Below are positions 42,120-46,785 of a stretch of 46,785 bases of DNA, piece by piece; position 1 is the stretch's first letter; each line of letters starts with the position of its first letter. Both the position numbers and the translations under genes were made by a program. The notes beneath the pieces were generated by a model. It saw nothing but the letters and a program-made list of their open reading frames with translations, was not told where the DNA came from and searched no databases. The stretch comes from Nocardioidaceae bacterium (GTDB taxonomy: Bacteria; Actinomycetota; Actinomycetes; Propionibacteriales; Nocardioidaceae): NCBI GenBank assembly GCA_029268205.1, contig JAJUGK010000002.1:1-46785 (forward strand). The letters run 5' to 3'.

Positions 42120-43312
42120 GGCTCCTCCTGATCGCTCGCGGCGGGGGTGCCCGGCCGCGGCGCGTGCCGGTCGGGCAGGGCCAGCCGGCAGATCTTCTTG
42201 GCGACGCTGAACAACTGCTTGCCGAGCCGGCCGGTGTTGTACTCCAGACCGTAGCGCTCGCAGATCTCGCGTACCTCCGCGGCGACCTGGGGGTAGCGGC
42301 GCGCGGGGAGGTCGGGGAAGAGGTGATGCTCGATCTGGTGCGAGAGGTTGCCGGTCATCAGGTGGAAGAGCTTGCCGCCGGTGATGTTGGCCGAGCCGAG
42401 CAGCTGGCGGAAGTACCAGTGGCCGCGGCTCTCGTCCTCGCTCTCGGCCTCGGTGAAGGTCTCCACGCCGGCCGGGAAGTGGCCGCAGAAGATGATGTTG
42501 AACGCCCAGATGTTGCGCACGAGGTTGGCGGTGGCGTTGCCGGCCAGGGTGAGCGGGAACAGCGGGCCGGTCAGTGCCGGGAAGAGCACGTAGTCCTTGA
42601 GCGCCTGGCGGCGCACCTTGCGCATGATCCCGGCGTGCAGCGCCTTGTTGTCGGAGATGCGGCGCTTGCCGGCGACGATGTTCTCGACCTCGAGGTCGTG
42701 CATCGCCACGCCCCACTCGAAGAAGACCATCAGCAGGAAGGCGTAGACCGGGTTGCCGAGGTAGTAGGGGTGCCACTTCTGGTCCTCGTCCATCCGCAGG
42801 ACGCCGTAGCCGATGTCGCGGTCCTTGCCGAGGATGTTGGTGAAGGTGTGGTGGATGTAGTTGTGGGAGTACTTCCACTGCTCGCTGGGGCAGACGTTGT
42901 CCCACTCATACATCCGGGAGTTCAGGCCGGGGTCGCCCATCCAGTCGTACTGGCCGTGCATGACGTTGTGCCCGATCTCCATGTTGTCGAGGATCTTGGA
43001 GATGCTCAGGGCGGCCACCGCCAGCGGCCAGGCGGGCGGGAGGTAGAACAGCGCGCGGCCGGCGACCTCGAAGCCGCGCTGGGTCTTGACGACGTTGCGG
43101 ATGTAGGCGGCGTCCTCCTCGCCGAGGTCGGCGACGATCCGCTTGCGGATGGCATCCATCTCCTCGCCGAACCGCTCGAGGTCGGCGGGGCTGAGGCCGT
43201 ACTTGCCGGCGACGTTGGTGGGGTCGAGCTGCTGGTCGGCCGCGGCGGGCGAGCCGGTGGTGCGCGCGGCGCGGGGCGGGGTCGGCGTACCGGTCAGGGG
43301 GGTGACGGTCAT
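42101..43312 (-). CDS. Membrane fatty-acid desaturase (DesA3-like acyl-CoA desaturase)
   Basis: 403 residues from ATG 43312 with AGGGAG seven bases upstream. The three histidine boxes of diiron membrane desaturases are intact: HNVMH (115-119), HNYIHH (150-155) and HQIEHH (325-330). Hydrophobic segments lie near 85-108, 185-205 and 240-280. It inserts a double bond into acyl chains using O2 and electrons from the reductase encoded just upstream. The desaturase/2Fe-2S reductase pairing is the one known from mycobacterial Rv3229c/Rv3230c, which makes oleate. Expression is probably set by the FabR/DesT-like regulator beside the reductase. Confidence 0.9.
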   Translation of the reverse strand: MTVTPLTGTPTPPRAARTTGSPAAADQQLDPTNVAGKYGLSPADLERFGEEMDAIRKRIVADLGEEDAAYIRNVVKTQRGFEVAGRALFYLPPAWPLAVAALSISKILDNMEIGHNVMHGQYDWMGDPGLNSRMYEWDNVCPSEQWKYSHNYIHHTFTNILGKDRDIGYGVLRMDEDQKWHPYYLGNPVYAFLLMVFFEWGVAMHDLEVENIVAGKRRISDNKALHAGIMRKVRRQALKDYVLFPALTGPLFPLTLAGNATANLVRNIWAFNIIFCGHFPAGVETFTEAESEDESRGHWYFRQLLGSANITGGKLFHLMTGNLSHQIEHHLFPDLPARRYPQVAAEVREICERYGLEYNTGRLGKQLFSVAKKICRLALPDRHAPRPGTPAASDQEEPWTRSA

Positions 43313-43380
43313 GGTGCGCTCCCTTCGGGGGGTGTGTACCTGAAACTGGGGATTCGCGGTGCTGGAACGTGTACGAAGCA

Positions 43381-43410
43381 CCGGGTTCGCCACATATGTG
43401 GCGAAACCGG
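43381..43410. promoter_or_regulatory. 30-bp palindrome between reductase and desaturase genes
   Basis: The inner 20 bp, TTCGCCACATATGTGGCGAA, are a perfect palindrome. Extending to CCGG...CCGG on both sides gives 30 bp with one mismatched pair. It begins one base past the reductase stop and lies 69 bases before the desaturase start. It could be an attenuating hairpin between the two genes or an operator for a separate desaturase promoter. The absence of a loop slightly favours protein binding. Confidence 0.55.
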
Positions 43411-43411
43411 C

Positions 43412-44500
43412 CTACAGCTCGACGGCGCAGTCGCCGACGGGCGCGGAGACACAGACCCGGACGTCCTCGTCGGGGAGGGAGGACTCCTCGCCGGTGAGCA
43501 CGTTGCGGACGGTGCCCTCGCTCTTGCGGGCGGTGCAGGAGAAGCAGATGCCCATGCGGCAGCCGAACTCGGGCCGCAGACCCGCGGCCTCGGCCTGCTC
43601 GAGCAGGGTGGCGCCGGAGTTGGCGGACTGCTCGCCGCTGCGGGTGAAGGCGACGGTGCCCTCGGCGTCGCCGGTGGCCACGGCGGGGGTCTTGAAGTAC
43701 TCCACCCGCAGCCGGTCGGTGTCGGCGTACGCGGCCTGCACCCGCTCGATCAGACCGGCGGGGCCGCAGGCGTAGGCGTCGACCTCGGCCCAGTCGGGCG
43801 CGACATCGGCGAGCGCGGCCGGGGTGAACAGCGCGCCGCCGGCCTCGGTGTGCACCAGGTGCACGTCGACGCCGTTGTCGGCCGCGGCCAGGGCGGCGAG
43901 CTCGTCGGCGTAGATCTGGTGGGCGGGGGTCTGCGCGTAGTGCAGGAACGTGATGCGCCCGTCGTACCCGGAGCGCAGCAGCGTGCGGGTCATCGCCATC
44001 ACGGGGGTGATGCCCGAGCCGCCGGAGAGCAGGACCAGTCGCGGCGGTACGGGGTCGGGCAGCACGAAGTCACCCAGCGCCTGGGAGAGGTGCAGCACCT
44101 GGCCGGGACGCGCCTGCTCGACGAGGTAGGACGACACCGTGCCGCCGTCGTTGGCCCGTACGGTCAGGGTGAACCGCTCGCCCGGTCCGGACGCGGCACT
44201 GGAGATGGTGAAGACGCGGGTGAAGCGTCGCGATCCCGGCAGCTCCAGCCCGACCTGCACGTGCTGACCGGCGCGGTGGCCGGCCCAGGTCGAGGTCGGC
44301 TGGAGCGTGACCGTGGCGACCGGGTTGGCGGTGTCGGTCTCCCGCTCGATCGCCACGACCCGCGCGCGGACCTCGTGCACGGCCCACATCGGGTTGACCA
44401 GCTCGAGGTAGCGATCCACCCCATGCGGCGAGGTCAGGGCCGCGAGCGTACGGGAGCCGAGGACCGCACGGGTCAGGCTGCGGGTCGGGGCCACGGGCAC
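43412..44500 (-). CDS. Desaturase-linked ferredoxin reductase (FAD, NAD(P)H, 2Fe-2S)
   Basis: 362 residues, GTG start five bases after AGGAGG. The FAD domain (about 45-145) contains RRFTRVFTISSA, the NAD(P) domain (about 150-270) contains LLSGGSGITPVMA and the YACGPAGLIE end, and the C-terminal plant-type 2Fe-2S domain has ligands Cys314, Cys319, Cys322 and Cys350 (CRMGICFSC ... VRVC). It carries electrons from NAD(P)H to the diiron desaturase encoded next, equivalent to Rv3230c in mycobacteria. Its promoter region is shared with the divergent FabR/DesT-like gene and holds two operator-like palindromes. Confidence 0.92.
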   Translation of the reverse strand: MPVAPTRSLTRAVLGSRTLAALTSPHGVDRYLELVNPMWAVHEVRARVVAIERETDTANPVATVTLQPTSTWAGHRAGQHVQVGLELPGSRRFTRVFTISSAASGPGERFTLTVRANDGGTVSSYLVEQARPGQVLHLSQALGDFVLPDPVPPRLVLLSGGSGITPVMAMTRTLLRSGYDGRITFLHYAQTPAHQIYADELAALAAADNGVDVHLVHTEAGGALFTPAALADVAPDWAEVDAYACGPAGLIERVQAAYADTDRLRVEYFKTPAVATGDAEGTVAFTRSGEQSANSGATLLEQAEAAGLRPEFGCRMGICFSCTARKSEGTVRNVLTGEESSLPDEDVRVCVSAPVGDCAVEL

Positions 44501-44539
44501 CTCCTGGGTCCGGCTGAATCGGAGAGCTCACCTGAGTTC

Positions 44540-44557
44540 AGTGAACATCTGTACACC
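44540..44557. promoter_or_regulatory. FabR/DesT-type operator 1
   Basis: AGTGAACATCTGTACACC has an 8-2-8 layout: AGTGAACA and TGTACACC (reverse complement GGTGTACA) match at six of eight positions. The layout and the AGTGAACA half resemble the operators I recall for Pseudomonas DesT. It lies 39 bases upstream of the reductase start. Confidence 0.6.
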
Positions 44558-44618
44558 CCAGCGTCGGGGCCAGCGCCCCGCTGCGTCAAGGCGTAGGGAC
44601 GGTGACCGCGCGCACATC

Positions 44619-44636
44619 GGTGTACACATGTGCTCC
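44619..44636. promoter_or_regulatory. FabR/DesT-type operator 2
   Basis: GGTGTACACATGTGCTCC repeats the 8-2-8 layout of the site at 44540. Its left half GGTGTACA is identical to one half of that site; its right half (GGAGCACA in reverse) matches six of eight. It lies 72 bases upstream of the regulator's own start, fitting autoregulation. Confidence 0.55.
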
Positions 44637-44708
44637 GTCACGGTCGGGGTTGGCCGGTCCTCCGGGGGATCCGCACCCGGCCGCACCCGCGGCGCCTACG
44701 ATGGGGAC

Positions 44709-45371
44709 GTGTCCGAGCAGGCGACGGGAGTGACGGCGGTGGTGGAGCCACCGCTGTCGCGTGCCGCCCGCAAGGAGCGCACCCGGCAGGCGCTGCTCGA
44801 CGCCGGGCTCCGGCTCGCGGCCGACCACACGCTGGCGGCGGTGTCGCTGCGCCACATCGCCCGCGAGGTCGGGATCGTCCCGACCGCGTTCTACCGGCAC
44901 TTCGACTCCGTCGAGCAGCTCGGTCTCGAGCTCGTGGACGCCTCCTTCGCCTCCCTGCGCGCGATGATCCGCGAGGTGCGCGCCGGGGAGCCGGAGGTCA
45001 ACACCATCGTTCGCAACTCGGTGGAGGTGCTCGTCGAGCACGTGCACGCACAGCGGGCGCACTTCCACTTCATCGCCCGCGAAAGGTTCGGCGGGGTGCC
45101 CGCGGTCCGCGAGGCGATCGGCCACCAGCTGCAGCTGTTCGAGCGCGAGCTGGCCACCGACCTGGCCCGGCTGCCGACCATGGACACCTGGTCGTCGGAG
45201 GACCTGCGGGTGCTGGCCAACCTGATCGTGCATGCGATGGTCGCCACCGTCGAGCAGCTGCTGGCGGCGCCGGCGAACCGGCCCGACCTGGAGCAGGAGA
45301 TCATGCGCACCGCTCGCCGCCAGCTGCAGATGATCATCGTCGGCGCGGCGAGCTGGGGGAACCCCCGGTGA
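44709..45371 (+). CDS. FabR/DesT-like TetR-family regulator of fatty-acid desaturation
   Basis: 220 residues from GTG 44709. The HTH (about 25-70) reads ALLDAGLRLAADHTLAAVS, LRHIAREVGIVPTAFYRHF, then DSVEQLGLELVDASFASLR. The stretch SLR-IAREVGI-PTAFYRHF-D---LGL-LVD matches E. coli FabR and Pseudomonas DesT rather than generic TetR proteins. Those regulators sense the saturated/unsaturated acyl-CoA ratio and repress desaturase or unsaturated-fatty-acid genes. Here it is divergent from the reductase-desaturase operon with two matching sites between, so the same logic probably applies. Confidence 0.87.
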   Translation: MSEQATGVTAVVEPPLSRAARKERTRQALLDAGLRLAADHTLAAVSLRHIAREVGIVPTAFYRHFDSVEQLGLELVDASFASLRAMIREVRAGEPEVNTIVRNSVEVLVEHVHAQRAHFHFIARERFGGVPAVREAIGHQLQLFERELATDLARLPTMDTWSSEDLRVLANLIVHAMVATVEQLLAAPANRPDLEQEIMRTARRQLQMIIVGAASWGNPR

Positions 45372-45378
45372 GCGGCCG

Positions 45379-46101
45379 ATGACCGATCTCCCCCACGTCG
45401 CCGACCACGAGCACGCCGACGTCACCGGCGGTTGGCTGCGCCCGGCCGTCTTCGGTGCGATGGACGGACTGGTCTCCAACGTCGCCCTGATCGCCGGCGT
45501 CGCGGCCGGCGCCAGCACCGCGGGCGCCGACCGGACCGAGAGCGTGGTCCTCGCCGGGTTGGCCGGACTGTTCGCCGGCGCCCTGTCGATGGCCGCCGGG
45601 GAGTACACCTCCGTCGCCAGTCAGGCCGAGGCCGCCCAGCGCGAGATCGCCCGCGAGCGCGAGGAGATCCGCACCAACCCCGACCAGGAGGTCGCCGAGC
45701 TCGCCGCCCGGCTCGAGGTGATGGGCGTCGACGACGACCTCGCGGCGCAGGTCGCGGCCCAGATCCACGAGGACCCCGAGATCGCCGTCACCGTCCACGC
45801 CCGGCAGGAGCTGGGCGTCACCGACGACGACCTCGCCTCCCCCACCGTCGCGGCGGTGTCGTCGTTCCTGTCGTTCTCGGTGGGCGCGGCTGTGCCGCTC
45901 CTGCCGTGGCTCGTGGGCGTCCCCGAGTTGTGGCTGGCCGTGGCGCTGACCTTGGTCGCGCTGTTCGGCTGCGGCGCGGTCGTCGCGCGGGTGACGGTCC
46001 GCAGCTGGTGGTACGCCGGCCTGCGCCAGGCCGTGCTCGGCGGCGCGGCGGCCGCGGCGACGTACGGGCTCGGGGCCGCGGTCGGGGTGGGCCTGGGCTA
46101 G
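45379..46101 (+). CDS. VIT1/CCC1-family metal transporter
   Basis: 240 residues. An N-terminal His-containing stretch (HVADHEHADVTGGWLRP) leads to helix 1 with FGAMDGLVSNVALIAGVAAG, the family's DG..T/SN signature. Helix 2 follows with AGLFAGALSMAAGEYTSVASQ (the metal-site M..GEY), a cytoplasmic charged segment EREEIRTNPDQEVAEL, and three C-terminal helices. Family members move Fe2+ or Mn2+ out of the cytoplasm. The acidic segment (about 85-150) corresponds to the metal-binding domain of VIT1. Starts seven bases after the regulator stop and may be co-transcribed, with no clear functional tie. Confidence 0.88.
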   Translation: MTDLPHVADHEHADVTGGWLRPAVFGAMDGLVSNVALIAGVAAGASTAGADRTESVVLAGLAGLFAGALSMAAGEYTSVASQAEAAQREIAREREEIRTNPDQEVAELAARLEVMGVDDDLAAQVAAQIHEDPEIAVTVHARQELGVTDDDLASPTVAAVSSFLSFSVGAAVPLLPWLVGVPELWLAVALTLVALFGCGAVVARVTVRSWWYAGLRQAVLGGAAAAATYGLGAAVGVGLG

Positions 46102-46128
46102 CGGGCCCGGGCCGATGGGGTCACCCGG

Positions 46129-46506
46129 TCAGGCCGGCTCCCACAGCCCCATCTGGTTGCCCTCGGTGTCCTTGAAGTAGGCGGTCTTGCCGTAGCCGGC
46201 GACCAGCTGCGGGGCGAGCACCACGGTGCCGCCGGCAGCCTCGACCTTCGCGAGCGCGGCCTCGATGTCGTCGACCTCGATCGTCACCATCGGCCGGTCG
46301 GTCGGGGACTCCCGGCGCAGCAGACCGCCGTTGATCGCGCCGCGGTCGACCGGCTTGCCGTCGTCGCCGACCGGGCCGGGCTCGGCGTTGATGTAGTGCC
46401 GGCCGAGGGCGTCGTGGAAGTTCCAGCCGAACGCCTCGCCGTAGAACGACCGTGCCCGCTCGGCGTCGTCGAAGGGCACCTCGAAGTGGACGACCCGGTT
46501 GCTCAT
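46129..46506 (-). CDS. VOC-family (glyoxalase/bleomycin-resistance fold) protein
   Basis: 125 residues from ATG 46506 (a GTG three codons earlier is possible). The two beta-alpha-beta-beta-beta modules are seen as VVHFEVPFDDAERARSFYGEAFGWNF and VTIEVDDIEAALAKVEAAGGTVVLAPQ ... YFKDTEGNQMGLWEP. His7, the Glu in the MVTIEV strand and the late Glu in DTEGNQMGLWE are likely metal or ligand positions. Members act as lyases, dioxygenases or resistance proteins; no specific activity can be assigned. Confidence 0.85.
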   Translation of the reverse strand: MSNRVVHFEVPFDDAERARSFYGEAFGWNFHDALGRHYINAEPGPVGDDGKPVDRGAINGGLLRRESPTDRPMVTIEVDDIEAALAKVEAAGGTVVLAPQLVAGYGKTAYFKDTEGNQMGLWEPA

Positions 46507-46569
46507 GCCCAGCACTCTAGCCGCGGTCCCGCGCTACCGCGGGCGATGTCCCGGTGCCACCATCGGGGA

Positions 46570-46785
46570 GTGAGCGACCAGGCACCGGCCGGAGGCCCCG
46601 GCACACTGCGCGCCGGGAGCGCCGCGGGGCGCGGGCTCCTCGCCGCGACGATCCTCGGCACCGGCATGGCCTTCCTCGACGGCACGGTCGTCAACATCGC
46701 CCTGCGGGTGCTCGGCGCGGACCTGGACGCGACGCTGACCCAGCTGCAGTGGGTCGTCAACGCCTACCTGCTCACCCTCTCTGCG
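46570..46785 (+). CDS. MFS transporter, DHA2-type (partial, cut by window edge)
   Basis: GTG at 46570 opens a frame that runs off the end of the window (72 codons seen). After a 22-residue cytoplasmic leader comes helix 1 with LLAATILGTGMAFLDGTVVNIAL, then LGADLDATLTQLQWVVNAYLLTLSA. LD.T.VNIAL plus LQWVVNAYLL is the signature of 14-helix drug/proton antiporters (DHA2: EmrB/QacA type). The substrate cannot be told from this fragment. The ribosome binding site is weak (GGGGA close to the start). Confidence 0.85.
   Translation, partial: MSDQAPAGGPGTLRAGSAAGRGLLAATILGTGMAFLDGTVVNIALRVLGADLDATLTQLQWVVNAYLLTLSA

Noticed and set aside
42164-44596. An 810-codon plus-strand open frame
   Set aside because: It lies opposite the desaturase and reductase genes, both of which have intact catalytic motifs. 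Its translation is Gly/Val/Ala/Asp/Glu-biased without any family motif, as expected for an antisense frame in high-GC DNA.

Overview
The window is high-GC DNA packed almost entirely with protein genes. No gap between genes exceeds about 210 bases, and I saw no tRNA, rRNA, CRISPR array or insertion sequence. Frequent GTG starts, ATGA/GTGA stop-start overlaps, an MprA-MprB-PepD stress module, a DesA3-type desaturase with its reductase, and a HelD-type RNA polymerase factor all point to an actinobacterium, probably Nocardioides or a near relative. The genus is inference; the high-GC actinobacterial assignment is firm.

Bases 1-11974 carry housekeeping and stress genes. A formylglycine-generating enzyme and a dimethylarginine-hydrolase-like protein share an operon. 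A GntR/FCD regulator faces them across a 27-bp near-perfect palindrome. Then come a small membrane protein, a low-molecular-weight tyrosine phosphatase, a fructosamine-kinase-like protein, and the mprA-mprB-pepD operon. Converging on pepD is a three-gene chorismate operon: a fused PhzE-like synthase, then pabA and pabB.

Bases 12084-27257 hold a 13-gene catabolic cluster, all on the minus strand. It begins with a LacI regulator and a CUT2 sugar importer (AlsB-like binding protein, double ATPase, permease). It continues through enoyl-CoA hydratase, aldehyde dehydrogenase, SDR, CoA-transferase, a DUF993 TIM barrel, a sugar isomerase/epimerase, glycerate kinase, a GMC oxidoreductase and an aldo/keto reductase. 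Two matching 14-bp operators lie at the lacI start and before the binding-protein gene. I do not recognise this gene combination as a described pathway. It is the best candidate here for a new system, importing and breaking down a rare sugar, polyol or conjugate.

Bases 27312-31062 hold a HelD/HelR-like gene, a small secreted lysine-rich protein and a methylglutaconyl-CoA-hydratase-like crotonase. Bases 31162-40868 hold an eight-gene operon (TetR, TIGR03084, AtuA family, acyl-CoA dehydrogenase, SRPBCC, acyl-CoA carboxylase beta and alpha, acyl-CoA dehydrogenase). It has an inverted-repeat operator in front and a perfect 20-bp-stem hairpin behind, and looks like leucine/isovalerate or acyclic isoprenoid breakdown. 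Bases 40875-46785 hold an isoaspartyl methyltransferase-like gene, a GNAT, a membrane desaturase with its 2Fe-2S reductase, a divergent FabR/DesT-like regulator with two operator-like sites, a VIT1/CCC1 transporter, a VOC protein, and the start of an MFS exporter cut by the window edge.

Two related REP-like repeats sit in or against coding sequence: one at the pabA start and one inside the AtuA interdomain linker.
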